A stretch of DNA of 64,000 nucleotides from Opitutus sp. (GCA_009695305.1 SIBG01000008.1:1-64000); one strand, 5' to 3'; counted from the stretch's first letter, positions 27,431 through 37,367 are shown. Notes: a model not told the origin generated them from the letters alone. Numbers and translations: made by a program.

Positions 27431-29227
27431 TCACTTCGTCGCCTTCACTTCCTTCGCCAGCCGGTCGAACTCCTGATCAAGCTGGCTGTGTTGCTCGACC
27501 TTGAGCGTATGCCGCGCACGATCGAGGGCCCGCCTGGCCTCGACCGGTTGCTGGAGGCGCAGCAAATGCTCCGCGAACACCGTGACAATCTGATCGAAAA
27601 ATCCGATGCCGGCGCCGCGGCCATAAGTGTCGACGATGGAGTTATAGGAGCGGATCTGCTCCGGCAGCGGCTGCGTCGCGATCGCGCGGAGCAACTGTTC
27701 GCGCGCCTGCTGCACGCTGAGATCCGCGCGCGGGCCCTTATTTTTGATCGCGATGTGCCGCCCCTCCGCCTCGGCTTCGCTCAGCTGGCCGCGCGCCCGC
27801 AGGCTGGCGGCGATGCGATTGACGTAGGCCGCCTCAATATCCGGGTAGCGGTGAAACGCCAGCGCCGCCTCCCGCAGAAGGTTTTCGATCGTCTTCGCGT
27901 CGCGACCGGATTTTTCGCCGGCCATGACGAGAATTTCCCAGCCGGGCTGGTTGCGCGGCTCCAGCTTCACCGCGGTGCGCGCCGCCAGCGACGCCGCGCC
28001 AGTCTCGCCGGCCGCCAGAAAATCCGCGGCAAACCCGAGATGGATCGACGACTGGTGGAACGACGGCAGCTGCCGGAATCGCTCTGACAAGAACTGCAGT
28101 TCGTGATCCGAGAAGACCCGCCACGTCTGGGGATCGCGCGCGAAGCCCGTGACGAACCGCTGCTCGGCGTAGCGGCCCGCGTCGAGCTGCCACTGGCCAT
28201 TGCTGTCGAGGAAACCAAACCACGCGTGCCGACCGTCATTGCCCGCACCGGAAATTAAGAGCGTGGGCACGCCGCGCGCCTTGCCGACCTGCGTGGCAAA
28301 ATAGGCCTGATCGACGCAGATGCCGCCCGCGCCGAGGATCTCCGGGAGTTTGTAGGTGCGACCCGGCCAGGCGGGCTGGCTGTTCGCCGCCCGGTCGGGC
28401 CGGTAACCCACCATCTTATAGGCGCGCGCGAGCTGGTTGAGCGGATAGTCGGCAATTTTCTCGGCCCATTCGAGCTCGGCCAACGGCGCGGCGGCATCGA
28501 CGACGAACTTCAACTCGTCGGCGCCCAGCCGGGCAAGTTTGTGGTAGGTGTGGCCGAGCTGATCCTCCCGCGTCCACCAGGCAAACGCCGCGGTCGCCGC
28601 GGGCAATTTTCGCGGCAACGCCTCCAGCGAAACCTGACCATGCGGCCAGTCCGGCGGCGGCGGCACATCGTAGACGACGGCGAGGGCCAGCGCGAGATTC
28701 GCATAGGCGCGGAAGCGCCCCGGGTCGCGCTCGTGGAGCTCATGGAGAATTCGAAACACGTCCGGCAGAAAATCCACCGGTGACAACAGTGAAAAAAACT
28801 CCGCGGAAAAAGCCGCGTTGCCCATCAGCCAGGCCTGCAGCGCCGGCGTCAGGCGGAGGCCGAGCGGTTGCTCAGTCATCGCGTAGCGCGTCGTCATGTT
28901 GGGATGCGCCACCTTGGCCGCTTGGAGCGCGGGAATCCACCGCGCCACAAAATGCCCTTCGGTCTCCCCAAACAGCGCCGCCCATCGATAGACGTGAAAC
29001 CACGCCCCGGCCGCGGCGAGCCGGCGGCCCTGATACCCGCGAATCGCGGCGGCCCGCAGCGGGGCAATCTGCGGGGCCCAGCCATCGCGTTGCGCCGCGG
29101 TGTGAATCGAAGAGAGGCGGGCCGCGGTCGGCAGCTGGAGCGATTCGGCCTCGGAGATCGCAGGCTGCGCGGCCAGTTTGGCCTCCAGCGCCAGCGCGAA
29201 CAAAAGAAGCCGGCTTACCGCTTTCAT
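27431..29227 (-). CDS. Secreted transglutaminase-like protein with helical repeats
   Basis: No named family is recognised. The 598-residue protein from ATG 29227 has a signal peptide (LLLFALALEAKLAAQ). A central segment looks like a transglutaminase/papain-type core: cysteine in GAGGICVDQAYFA, histidine in DGRHAWFGF and aspartate in WQLDAGRYAEQR, in the right order and spacing. The C-terminal third is rich in helices resembling tetratricopeptide repeats (AARTAVKLEPRNQPGWEILV). It may process or bind envelope peptides. The gene lies alone between the LysR gene (convergent) and clpC on the same strand. Confidence 0.6.
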   Translation of the reverse strand: MKAVSRLLLFALALEAKLAAQPAISEAESLQLPTAARLSSIHTAAQRDGWAPQIAPLRAAAIRGYQGRRLAAAGAWFHVYRWAALFGETEGHFVARWIPALQAAKVAHPNMTTRYAMTEQPLGLRLTPALQAWLMGNAAFSAEFFSLLSPVDFLPDVFRILHELHERDPGRFRAYANLALALAVVYDVPPPPDWPHGQVSLEALPRKLPAATAAFAWWTREDQLGHTYHKLARLGADELKFVVDAAAPLAELEWAEKIADYPLNQLARAYKMVGYRPDRAANSQPAWPGRTYKLPEILGAGGICVDQAYFATQVGKARGVPTLLISGAGNDGRHAWFGFLDSNGQWQLDAGRYAEQRFVTGFARDPQTWRVFSDHELQFLSERFRQLPSFHQSSIHLGFAADFLAAGETGAASLAARTAVKLEPRNQPGWEILVMAGEKSGRDAKTIENLLREAALAFHRYPDIEAAYVNRIAASLRARGQLSEAEAEGRHIAIKNKGPRADLSVQQAREQLLRAIATQPLPEQIRSYNSIVDTYGRGAGIGFFDQIVTVFAEHLLRLQQPVEARRALDRARHTLKVEQHSQLDQEFDRLAKEVKATK

Positions 29228-29371
29228 GCGTGGGGAAGGTGAGAGCGCCGGCGGCTCACTCGCAACCGGCAAATGCCGCCGCAGTGCCCTCGCCGCCACT
29301 TCAGAGAAAACCCCGCTCCCTTTGATCTCGGGGGGCGAGGTTTCTTTAGGCGACGGTTGGTCGCTGTTTTT

Positions 29372-31897
29372 TTAGGGCGACACGCCGCTGGTCGCGGTGG
29401 GTGGCGTCTTTTGTTTGAAGATGAGCTTGTCGCCGTCGCGATCGACGAGGCAGGGCTCGCCGTCCTTCACCTCGCCGCGGAGCAGGGCCTCGGCGAGGGG
29501 ATCCTCGAGGAAATGCTCCACCGCGCGACGCAACGGCCGGGCGCCGTATTTTTCGTCGTAACCTTTTTCGATGAGCAGCGCCTTCGCCTCGGTGGTGAAC
29601 TCGAGCGCGATTTTCCGTTCGGCGAGCCGCTTCGCAAAATTCGCCGTCTCCAGCTCGACGATCTTGATCAGGTCGTTTTTGTCGAGCGGCCGGAAGAACA
29701 CGATGTCGGAAATGCGATTCAGGAACTCGGGCTTGAAGACGCGCTTGGCCTCCTCAAGCACCTTCTCCCGCATTTTCTCGGCGTCATTGAAACTCGAGGC
29801 CGCCGCCGCGAAACCCATCGAAGTCTGGCGCTGCAGCAGGGCGGCGCCGACATTCGAGGTCATGATGATGATGGTGTTCCGGAAATCCACCGTGCGGCCC
29901 AGCGAATCGGTGAGCCGGCCGTCCTCGAGAATTTGCAGGAGGAGTTGAATGACATCCGGATGCGCCTTCTCCACTTCGTCGAAGAGCACGACCGCGTAAG
30001 ACTTGCGGCGCACGGCCTCGGTGAGCTGGCCGCCCTCCTCGTAGCCGACGTAGCCCGGCGGCGAGCCGACGAGGCGGGAGACGGAAAATTTCTCCATGTA
30101 TTCCGACATGTCGACCTGGATGATCGCGTCCTGGTTGCCGAACATCTGCGCGGCGAGTTGCTTGGCGAGCATCGTCTTGCCGACGCCGGTCGGGCCGACG
30201 AACATGAAGGAACCGATCGGGCGGCGCGGATCCTTGAGGTCGGCGCGCGAGCGGCGCAGGGCGCGAGCGATCGACACGGCGGCCACATCCTGACCGATGA
30301 CGGCCTTTTGCAGTTCGGATTCGAGGGCGAGGAGTTTCTCGCTCTCCTTTTTCTCCATCCGGTTGAGCGGAATGCCGGTCCAGTCCGCGACGACCTGCAT
30401 CATGAGATCCTCGTCGATGGCGACGCGTTTTTCCTCCCGGACTTTTTTCCACTGCTCCGTGATCTGCTCCTGCTTCGCGCGGAGTTGCTTTTCTTGATCG
30501 CGGAATTTGGCGGCTTCCTCGAAGTGCTGTTCGCTGATGGCCTTTTCCTTCAGCGCACAGATCGCAGCGATCTCCTTGGTGAGACTCTCGATGTCCGGCG
30601 GGCGGACGAGCGCGCCGATGCGGGCCCGGGAACCGGCCTCGTCCATCACATCGATGGCCTTGTCGGGCAGGAAACGGCCGGTGATATAACGGTCCGACAG
30701 CTTCGTGGCGGCCTCAAGCGACTTGTCGGTGAAGGTGGCCTTGTGGTGATCCTCGTATTTGCTGCGAATGCCCTTGAGGATCAGGATGGTGTCGTCGACC
30801 GACGGCGCCTCGACCTTCACGGACTGGAAGCGGCGATCGAGGGCGGAGTCCTTCTCGATGTATTTGCGGTATTCGGTGAGCGTGGTGGCGCCGACGCACT
30901 GCAGCTCGCCGCGGCTGAGCGCGGGCTTGAAGATGTTCGACGCATCCATCGCGCCCTCGGCGGCGCCAGCCCCGACGATGGTGTGCAGCTCGTCGATGAA
31001 GAGGATGATGTTTTTCGCGCGCTTGATTTCGTCCATCACGGCCTTGATCCGTTCCTCAAACTGGCCGCGGTATTTCGTGCCGGCGACCATGAGCGCGAGA
31101 TCGAGGGTGATGACTTTTTTATCCGCGAGAATCTCGGGCACGCTGCCCGCCGCGATTTCCTGCGCGAGGCCCTCCACGATGGCGGTCTTGCCGACGCCGG
31201 CCTCGCCGATGAGCACCGGGTTGCTCTTGGTGCGGCGGCAGAGAATCTGGATGACGCGGCGAATTTCATTCTGGCGGCCGATGACGGGGTCCATCTCGCC
31301 TTTGCGCGCGAGTTCGGTGAGGTCGCGGCCGAACGCCTTCAGCGCCGGCGTCTTGATTTCCTTCTTGTCCTCGGACTGCGCCGCGGAGCGCTGCGGGTTG
31401 CCGGCGGTGGCTTCTTCGCCGCTCTCGCCGGGCTGGCTGCCGGAAAATTGCGGATCGAGCTCGCGGAGAATTTCGTTGCGGGTGCGCTCGATGTCGATGT
31501 CGAGCGACTTGAGCACCCGGGCGGCCACGCCCTCGCCCTCGCGGAGCAGGCCGAGGAGGATGTGCTCGGTGCCGACGTAGGAATGGTTGAGGGCCTTCGC
31601 CTCCTTGCCGGCGAGCGCGAGCACTTTTTTCACGCGCGGCGTGTAGGGGATGCTGTTCTGCGCCTTCGTCTCCTGCCCGATGCCGACCTGTTTCTCGACG
31701 GCGGCCCGGACGGTCTCGAGATCGAGGCCCATCTTTTGGAGGACACTCACGGCGACGCCCTGCCCCAGTTTGATCAGCCCGAGCAGGATGTGCTCCGTGC
31801 CGACGTAGTTATGGTGGAAGCGGTCGGCTTCCTTGCGGGCGAGCGCGAGCACCTGTTGGGCGCGCGGCGTGAAGTTGTTCATCGGTTCCTGGGACAT
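29372..31897 (-). CDS. clpC: ATP-dependent Clp protease ATPase ClpC
   Basis: ClpC unfolds substrates and feeds them to ClpP. From ATG 31897 it has 841 residues: two N-terminal Clp_N repeats ([38 protein letters not shown]), AAA-1 with Walker [11 protein letters not shown], the UvrB/C-like middle domain ([20 protein letters not shown]), AAA-2 with [12 protein letters not shown], and the C-terminal D2-small domain. The middle domain is the hallmark of ClpC against ClpA/ClpB. It follows mcsB by 22 bp, so arginine-phosphorylated proteins are likely substrates, as known in Bacillus. No ctsR gene is present. Confidence 0.95.
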   Translation of the reverse strand: MSQEPMNNFTPRAQQVLALARKEADRFHHNYVGTEHILLGLIKLGQGVAVSVLQKMGLDLETVRAAVEKQVGIGQETKAQNSIPYTPRVKKVLALAGKEAKALNHSYVGTEHILLGLLREGEGVAARVLKSLDIDIERTRNEILRELDPQFSGSQPGESGEEATAGNPQRSAAQSEDKKEIKTPALKAFGRDLTELARKGEMDPVIGRQNEIRRVIQILCRRTKSNPVLIGEAGVGKTAIVEGLAQEIAAGSVPEILADKKVITLDLALMVAGTKYRGQFEERIKAVMDEIKRAKNIILFIDELHTIVGAGAAEGAMDASNIFKPALSRGELQCVGATTLTEYRKYIEKDSALDRRFQSVKVEAPSVDDTILILKGIRSKYEDHHKATFTDKSLEAATKLSDRYITGRFLPDKAIDVMDEAGSRARIGALVRPPDIESLTKEIAAICALKEKAISEQHFEEAAKFRDQEKQLRAKQEQITEQWKKVREEKRVAIDEDLMMQVVADWTGIPLNRMEKKESEKLLALESELQKAVIGQDVAAVSIARALRRSRADLKDPRRPIGSFMFVGPTGVGKTMLAKQLAAQMFGNQDAIIQVDMSEYMEKFSVSRLVGSPPGYVGYEEGGQLTEAVRRKSYAVVLFDEVEKAHPDVIQLLLQILEDGRLTDSLGRTVDFRNTIIIMTSNVGAALLQRQTSMGFAAAASSFNDAEKMREKVLEEAKRVFKPEFLNRISDIVFFRPLDKNDLIKIVELETANFAKRLAERKIALEFTTEAKALLIEKGYDEKYGARPLRRAVEHFLEDPLAEALLRGEVKDGEPCLVDRDGDKLIFKQKTPPTATSGVSP

Positions 31898-31919
31898 GGT
31901 CGGTAGGTCTGAGGGCGGG

Positions 31920-33011
31920 CTAGTTTTTTCCGTTGGTGGTGAAAGTGAAATCCGGCCGGATGAAATTGGCAAACTCGGAACGCAGTCGCACGGCGCGGAG
32001 CAAATCGCGCAGCCCCGGTTCGAATTCACCCTTCTGCGCGTGCTGAAGATGGCCGGGTTGCGCCTCGATGAAGAGCCGGTCGATGACCGAGCGGTTCGCG
32101 TCGGGGAACACCCCGAGGTCCACCCCGAGCCGGATGAGCGAAAGGAGGTTCATCGCCTCGCTGGAGGTCAGCAGGTGGCTGTTTTGGAGGATGCCGTAGG
32201 CGCGGCCGATCTTGTCAAACAGTTTGCCGGCATCGGCTTCGAGCAGTTTTTCACGGGCGTTGAGCTCGTGCTCGATGATCGAGTTGAGCACGCTGCCGAG
32301 ACGCTTGATGATTTCCTCCTCGGACTCGCCGAGCGTGGTCTGGTTGGAAATCTGAAAGATGCTGCCGCTCGCGTCGGAGCCTTCGCCAAAGAGGCCGCGG
32401 ACGACCATGCCGAGCTGGTTCACGGCGCGGACCACTTTTTCCATCTGGTTCGAGATGACGAGGGCCGGCAGGTGCATCATCGCGGAGGCGCGCATCGCCG
32501 TGCCGAGGTTCGTCGGGCACGCGGTGAGATAGCCGAGCGCCGGCGTAAAGGCAAAGTCGAGGTGCTCCTCGAGGGCGCTGTCGAGTTCGTTGATCGCGTT
32601 CCACGCTTTCTTGAGCTGGAACCCGGACCGCAGCACCTGGATGCGCAGGTGATCCTCCTCGTTCAGCATGACGGAGATCGTCTGGTCCTTGCTGACAATG
32701 ACGCCCGCGCCGCTTTTCGCGCCGATGAGCTCGCGGCTGATGAGGTGGCGCTCGACGAGGATTTGTTTTTCGAGCTCGGTGAGCTCGCCGATGGTGATGT
32801 TGAGGCTGCGCTTCATCGGCGCGGTCGCGGTGACGGCGAGCCGGCAGGTGTCGAGAATCTCATCGCGCTGCGCGGGTTTCGCCCAGCCGGGAAAGGGATT
32901 GCCGGCGAGGTTCCGCGCGAGGCGGATGCGCGTCATCAGGACAATCGCCGTCTTGCTGCTCGCGGAGTCGGTCAGCTCGGACGGGGAGCCAATGAGTGAG
33001 GCGATGGTCAT
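31920..33011 (-). CDS. mcsB: Protein arginine kinase McsB
   Basis: McsB phosphorylates arginines on proteins, marking them for ClpCP. The 363-residue product belongs to the ATP:guanido phosphotransferase family: IVLMTRIRLARNLAGNPFP, the VMLNEEDHLRIQ block, and the catalytic cysteine region LTACPTNLGTAMRASAMMHL. The C-terminal half (SSEAMNLLSLIRLGVDLGV) carries the McsB-specific region. ATG 33011 follows the mcsA stop by 4 bp. The order mcsA-mcsB-clpC is that of Firmicutes but lacks the CtsR repressor. Confidence 0.94.
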   Translation of the reverse strand: MTIASLIGSPSELTDSASSKTAIVLMTRIRLARNLAGNPFPGWAKPAQRDEILDTCRLAVTATAPMKRSLNITIGELTELEKQILVERHLISRELIGAKSGAGVIVSKDQTISVMLNEEDHLRIQVLRSGFQLKKAWNAINELDSALEEHLDFAFTPALGYLTACPTNLGTAMRASAMMHLPALVISNQMEKVVRAVNQLGMVVRGLFGEGSDASGSIFQISNQTTLGESEEEIIKRLGSVLNSIIEHELNAREKLLEADAGKLFDKIGRAYGILQNSHLLTSSEAMNLLSLIRLGVDLGVFPDANRSVIDRLFIEAQPGHLQHAQKGEFEPGLRDLLRAVRLRSEFANFIRPDFTFTTNGKN

Positions 33012-33015
33012 GGGC

Positions 33016-33531
33016 TCAGCGTGAAAGTTGCTTCGGACTCGGCGCCACGGTCTGTTTGACTTGGCTGATTTCATCGCGGGCGCGGGCGGCATCTTCGTAG
33101 CGCTCGGCCTTGATGGCCTCGGTCAGGTCGAGCTCGAGCTTGGTCAGCCGGTCGTAGAGGGATTTGCGCTCGAGGGCGCGGGACGGGATCTTGCCGGTGT
33201 GGGTCGTGCCCTTGTGCATATTGTCGAGCATCGGCTCGACGAGTCCTTTGAAGGCCTGATAGCACGCGGGGCAACCGAAGCGGCCGTGCTTCTTAAAATC
33301 GTTCTGCGAAAACCCGCACTGCTCGCACCGCACGCCGGCGACGGACGGGTCGGGATTGAGCGAGGCTTTGAGCAACAGATCCGCCAGTGAAAACCCGCTC
33401 GGATCCGTCACGCCCTTGGCCTGCGCGCACGCCTCGCACAGGTCCACCTTGTGAACTTTATTGTTCACAATCTGAGTGAGATGCACCGTCGCGGGCTTGG
33501 AGCAAAGGTCGCATTTGAGCGGATTGGCCAT
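33016..33531 (-). CDS. mcsA: McsA, zinc-finger activator of McsB
   Basis: McsA activates McsB. The 171-residue protein has paired CxxC zinc motifs (LKCDLCSKPA, LCEAC, RCEQC and GCPAC) and a C-terminal UvrB/UvrC motif (LEAIKAERYEDAARARDEI-like, visible as AIKAERYEDAARARDEI). The tracked ORF extends 24 codons upstream; ATG 33531 (MANPLKCDLC) is the family start. It is first in the operon. No CIRCE or clear CtsR-type operator is visible upstream. Confidence 0.92.
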   Translation of the reverse strand: MANPLKCDLCSKPATVHLTQIVNNKVHKVDLCEACAQAKGVTDPSGFSLADLLLKASLNPDPSVAGVRCEQCGFSQNDFKKHGRFGCPACYQAFKGLVEPMLDNMHKGTTHTGKIPSRALERKSLYDRLTKLELDLTEAIKAERYEDAARARDEISQVKQTVAPSPKQLSR

Positions 33532-33691
33532 GAAAGTGATTGGGTTCTTCTGCACGCACCATGCCAGAGAAGCGTGCGCTGGCAAGTGTGCGCGCGCAGT
33601 CAATCGCCGTGCGCCGTGGCGTCACGCCATCGGGCGTCAACGGTGTAATCGTGACACGCGGCGAAAACTTAAGCGCGGCCGCGTGGCGCGC

Positions 33692-34558
33692 TCAAATCTT
33701 CGTGCCCTCGACCAGCACTCGCCGCCGGAACGACGCCAGCACTTGCTGCGTAATCGGGCCGGGCTTGCCACTGCCAATCACCCGACCATCGAGCTTGACG
33801 ACCGGGATCACCTCCGCGCCCGAGCCGGTGAGAAAACACTCGTCGGCACACCAGATGTCATAACGTGTCATATCCGTCTCGCGGAGCGGCAATTTGAGCT
33901 CCTTGGCGATGTCGATGACGGTGCCGCGCGTGATGCCCCGGAGGGCGCCTTGCGAGGCGGAAGGCGTGATGATCTCGCCTTTGTGGACAATGAAGACGTT
34001 GTCCGCCGTGCATTCGGCGACGTAGCCCTGATCGTTGAGCATGATCGCCTCCAGCGCGCCAAACTGCTTCGCCTCGATCTTGCCGAGGATGTTGTTCAGG
34101 TAGTTCAGCGACTTGATCGTCGGCGGCAGGGCGGCGGGACCGATCCGGCGCGTCGGCACCGTGACGATCGCGAGGCCGTTGTCGTAGTGCTCCTGCGGGT
34201 AGAGCGTGATCTTGCTCGCGATGATGAACATCGACGGCTTCGGGCACAGCCACGGCGAGAGCCCGAGATCGCCCACGCCGCGGGTGACCACGAGCCGGAG
34301 GTAGGCATCGGTCAGGCCGTTTTGGCGGCACGTCTCACACGTCGCCCAGCTGAGTTGTTCGCGCGTCAGCGGGAGGGTCAGCAGGATCGCCTTCGCCGAG
34401 TATTCGAGCCGCTCGAGATGCTCCTCCAGCCGGAAAATATTTCCGCCGTAAAGCCGGATGCCCTCAAACACGCCATCGCCATACAGCAGGCCGTGGTCAA
34501 ACACGGACACTTTGGCGTCGGCCTCGTCGACGAACTTGCCATCGAGATAAATCTTCAT
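33692..34558 (-). CDS. ilvE: Branched-chain amino acid aminotransferase (class IV)
   Basis: This PLP enzyme of 288 residues transfers amino groups to the 2-oxo acids of Leu, Ile and Val. The start MKIYLDGKFVDEADAKVSVFDHGLLYGDGVFEGIR is family typical. The PLP lysine lies in IKSLNYLNNI. The phosphate-binding region LRGITRGTVI is intact. D-amino acid aminotransferase is an alternative within the fold class, but the GVFEGIRLYGG segment fits BCAT better. It is upstream of mcsA on the same strand with a 160-bp gap, so a shared transcript is doubtful. Confidence 0.88.
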   Translation of the reverse strand: MKIYLDGKFVDEADAKVSVFDHGLLYGDGVFEGIRLYGGNIFRLEEHLERLEYSAKAILLTLPLTREQLSWATCETCRQNGLTDAYLRLVVTRGVGDLGLSPWLCPKPSMFIIASKITLYPQEHYDNGLAIVTVPTRRIGPAALPPTIKSLNYLNNILGKIEAKQFGALEAIMLNDQGYVAECTADNVFIVHKGEIITPSASQGALRGITRGTVIDIAKELKLPLRETDMTRYDIWCADECFLTGSGAEVIPVVKLDGRVIGSGKPGPITQQVLASFRRRVLVEGTKI

Positions 34559-34685
34559 CGTGCCAGACTAGCGGCGCGGAAAAAGTTTTGTCCAGCCCCG
34601 CGCGGGGAAATTCTGCTTGTGCTCGCGTTTTTTCAACGAAACTGTCGGCCCGCTTAAGCGTCTTTCTGCCATACCTCCCTTTTCC

Positions 34686-35459
34686 ATGCATCCAACACCC
34701 CGCCAGTCCACCGCCGGTTTCACCCTCATCGAGCTGCTGACCGTTATCGCCATTATCGGCATTCTGGCGGCGATCTTCATCCCGACGATCGGCTCCGCCC
34801 TCGACAAGGCCAAGCGCGCCGTCGACGGCGCCAACCTCCGCGAAATCGTCAAGGCCGCCATGATTTACGCCCAGGACAACTCGGACAAACTGCCCGACCC
34901 GCAGAATATCACCGCCCAAACCCTGAACGCCAACTCCCGCGCGCTCCTCTGGCCCGGCATCATCGCGCGCAACGGCATCCTGACCGACCCCAAGGTCTAT
35001 TATTCCAAGCTCGATCCGTTCTTCAGCGGCACCTACCCGATTTCGATCATCTTATCCACCTTGGCGGCCAACGCCGCCAAGAACCAGCTCGACCAGACGT
35101 TTCTCCGAGAATCCCCCAGCTACGAGTTTGTCGGCGGCCTCAAAACGAGCGATCCCTCCACCACTCCCGTCGCCTACACCCGCGGCCTCCAGGCGAACAC
35201 CGGCAACTGGAGCATCAACAGCGGTGTCTACAAGGACATCGGCGGGTTCGTCGGTTTTCTCGGTGGCAACGTGGAATTCTACAGCAGCGCCGCCACCCCC
35301 GCCGCCATCTTTACGTCGAACAATTCGGGCCGGAAGATCCAGAACATCCAGCAGGCGATCCCGACCACCGCCCGACTATACGGCGTGCCGCCGAACGGCC
35401 CGGGTGCCGGCACGATTCTCGGCAGCGCCAACGGCACCCTCGCCCAGCGCGGCCCCTGA
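34686..35459 (+). CDS. Prepilin-like protein (type II/IV pseudopilin)
   Basis: The 257-residue protein has a type III prepilin signal: a short leader ending in Gly before FTLIELLTVIAIIGILAAI, cleaved and N-methylated by prepilin peptidase. The remainder is a globular domain (VDGANLREIVKAAMIYAQDN) like the verrucomicrobial and planctomycete pseudopilins found in many copies per genome. No other secretion or pilus gene is nearby, so its machine is elsewhere. ATG 34686 gives a seven-plus residue leader; the tracked 34617 start is unlikely. A terminator follows. Confidence 0.85.
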   Translation: MHPTPRQSTAGFTLIELLTVIAIIGILAAIFIPTIGSALDKAKRAVDGANLREIVKAAMIYAQDNSDKLPDPQNITAQTLNANSRALLWPGIIARNGILTDPKVYYSKLDPFFSGTYPISIILSTLAANAAKNQLDQTFLRESPSYEFVGGLKTSDPSTTPVAYTRGLQANTGNWSINSGVYKDIGGFVGFLGGNVEFYSSAATPAAIFTSNNSGRKIQNIQQAIPTTARLYGVPPNGPGAGTILGSANGTLAQRGP

Positions 35460-35497
35460 GCCCTCGCTTCGCCGCGCTCGCTATCTCCCCACTTCCG

Positions 35498-35525
35498 CCC
35501 GGCCGCTCGCGCGGTCGGGTTTTTT
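35498..35525 (+). terminator. Intrinsic terminator after prepilin gene
   Basis: A GC-rich hairpin (CCCGGCCGC, 3-base loop, GCGGTCGGG with one wobble) is followed by TTTTTT. It lies 38 bp past the prepilin stop and 52 bp before the pyrophosphatase start. Confidence 0.8.
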
Positions 35526-35577
35526 ATTTCCCGCTTCCCCCGCCGCGCCGCGCCCGCCACTCTGGCCGTTCCGTTCC

Positions 35578-37308
35578 ATGAACACCGCGCCCGCCGCCTC
35601 CCTCACCTACATTGTCGGCCACCGCAACCCCGACGCCGACGCGATCTGCTCCGCCATCGCCTACGCCGCCTACAAGGAGGCCCGGGGCGAATCCGGCTAC
35701 CTCGCCGCCCGCTGCGGCAACTCCAACGCCCGCATCGACACCATCCTCGCCCGCTTTCGCCAGCCCCTGCCGCATTACCTGAGCGACGTCTCCCCCCGCG
35801 TCCGCGACCTGATGGCGACCGACGTGATCTCCGTTTCGGAAAACGCCACCTGCGCCGAAGCCCTCGAACTCATCGACCGCCACCACGTCCGCGTGCTGCC
35901 CGTCACCTCCGCGCGGCGCGGCCTCGTCGGCGTCGTTTCGCTGTCGGCGCTCGGCGGGGTGTTCATCCCGCGCGTGAGTGAACCACGGGCGATGCGGCAG
36001 GTGAACACCTCCCTCGCGCACATCACGCGCGCGCTCCACGCCCGCGCGCTCCACCTCGTCGGCGAGAAAAAAATCGAAGAGCTGTTCGTCCGCCTCGGCA
36101 CGATGGACATCCGCTCCTTCTGGAGCATCTCCGTCCGCGAGAAAATTTCGGCGGAGCAATCGCTCATCATCGTTGGCGACCGGCGCGATATCCAGCACCG
36201 CGCCATCGAGCTCGGCATCCGCGCCCTCGTCATCACCAGCAACCTCGCCGTGGACGATGAAACTGTCGCCCTCGCCAAAGCCAAGGGCGTCTCCCTCATC
36301 ATCAGCCCCTACGACTCCGCCACGACCGCGTGGGTCGTCCGCACGGCCTCCACCATCGAGCGCGTCATCGAGCGGGGCGTCGCCACCGTCAGCGCCGATG
36401 CCCGCATCGCCGACGTGCGGAAAAAATTCTCGGCCGGCAACACGCATGCGTTCCCCGTCATCGCTGACGACGGCGCGCTCATCGGTTTTCTCACCAAGAC
36501 CGACGTCCTCAAGCCGCCGCCCACGCGCCTCGTGCTGGTCGATCACAACGAGCTCTCCCAGGCCGTCCCCGGCGCCGATGAAGTCGCCATCACCGAAATC
36601 ATCGACCACCACCGCCTCGGCGCGCTCAACACCGCCCAGCCCATCCTCTTCATCAACGAACCCGTCGGCTCCACCTGCACGATCGTCGCCGACCTCTTCC
36701 GCCGGGAAAATCTCCAGCCCTCACCCGACCTCGCCGGCATCATGATGTCCGGGCTCATCTCCGACACCCTCCACCTGCACGGCCCAACGACCACGAGCAA
36801 GGACGCGATCATCCTCGCCTGGCTCTCCGCCATCGCCGGCGTCGATTCCAAGCAGCTCGCCGATGAAATTTTCAACTCCGGTTCCGTCATCCTCGCCAAT
36901 CCGCCGGAAAAAATTGTCCGCTCCGACCACAAAATCTACGAGGAGGAAGGCATCCGCTTCGCCGTCTCGCAGGTGGAGGAACTCGGTTTCGGCAATTTCT
37001 GGCAGCACGCCAAGCCCATCGCCGCCGCGCTCGCCGAGTTGCGCGACGAGGAGCGCCTCGCGTTTGCCGCGCTGCTCGTCACTGACATCAACACGCAAAA
37101 CTCCCTCCTCCTCGTGAAAGGCGACGCCGACTTCATCCGCCGCATCTCCTACCCGCACGTCGAGCAGGACGAGATTTTTGACCTCCCCGGCATCGTGAGC
37201 CGCAAGAAGCAACTCATCCCCTACCTCGCGAGCCTGCTGAAAGAAATGTCCGCCGAGGGCGCGCTGCCCACCCCCCGTTCCACCGCGCCATTCAAAAAGA
37301 AAAAGTAG
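35578..37308 (+). CDS. ppaC: Manganese-dependent family II inorganic pyrophosphatase with CBS-DRTGG insert
   Basis: This enzyme hydrolyses pyrophosphate. The 576-residue protein is about 240 residues longer than a simple PpaC because of a regulatory insert. The DHH metal-binding motifs are HRNPDADAICSA, LVDHNELSQAV and EIIDHHRLG. The insert contains one CBS domain (DLMATDVISVSENATCAEAL), a DRTGG domain (SLIIVGDRRDIQHRAIELG) and a second CBS (RKKFSAGNTHAFPVIADDG), which sense adenine nucleotides in known homologues. The C-terminal DHHA2 signature SRKKQLIPYL is present. ATG 35578 is chosen; the tracked 35128 start runs through the pilin gene. Its stop lies in a family A repeat arm. Confidence 0.9.
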   Translation: MNTAPAASLTYIVGHRNPDADAICSAIAYAAYKEARGESGYLAARCGNSNARIDTILARFRQPLPHYLSDVSPRVRDLMATDVISVSENATCAEALELIDRHHVRVLPVTSARRGLVGVVSLSALGGVFIPRVSEPRAMRQVNTSLAHITRALHARALHLVGEKKIEELFVRLGTMDIRSFWSISVREKISAEQSLIIVGDRRDIQHRAIELGIRALVITSNLAVDDETVALAKAKGVSLIISPYDSATTAWVVRTASTIERVIERGVATVSADARIADVRKKFSAGNTHAFPVIADDGALIGFLTKTDVLKPPPTRLVLVDHNELSQAVPGADEVAITEIIDHHRLGALNTAQPILFINEPVGSTCTIVADLFRRENLQPSPDLAGIMMSGLISDTLHLHGPTTTSKDAIILAWLSAIAGVDSKQLADEIFNSGSVILANPPEKIVRSDHKIYEEEGIRFAVSQVEELGFGNFWQHAKPIAAALAELRDEERLAFAALLVTDINTQNSLLLVKGDADFIRRISYPHVEQDEIFDLPGIVSRKKQLIPYLASLLKEMSAEGALPTPRSTAPFKKKK

Positions 37309-37328
37309 GGCGCGCGATCCCTGACGCA
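37305..37328. repeat. Family A repeat arm at pyrophosphatase stop codon
   Basis: GTAGGGCGCGCGATCCCTGA resembles the family A arm in dus and at 18522. Its second to fourth bases are the TAG stop of the upstream gene. Only one arm is clear. Confidence 0.55.
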
Positions 37329-37367
37329 CCGCTTACTTTGTCCGTCATTCGGCGCGGTGCACTCGAC

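Noticed and set aside
29273-31906. 877-codon open frame on the plus strand
   Set aside because: It lies entirely antisense to clpC, whose Walker motifs and domain order are unmistakable. Its translation has no family features and shows the biased composition of a GC-rich shadow frame.
33532-33691. CIRCE or CtsR operator upstream of mcsA
   Set aside because: I looked for the TTAGCACTC inverted repeat and for a tandem heptad operator and found no acceptable match.
33476-34657. 393-codon plus-strand frame over ilvE
   Set aside because: The minus-strand ilvE has all class IV aminotransferase motifs; the plus frame is an Arg/His-rich shadow.
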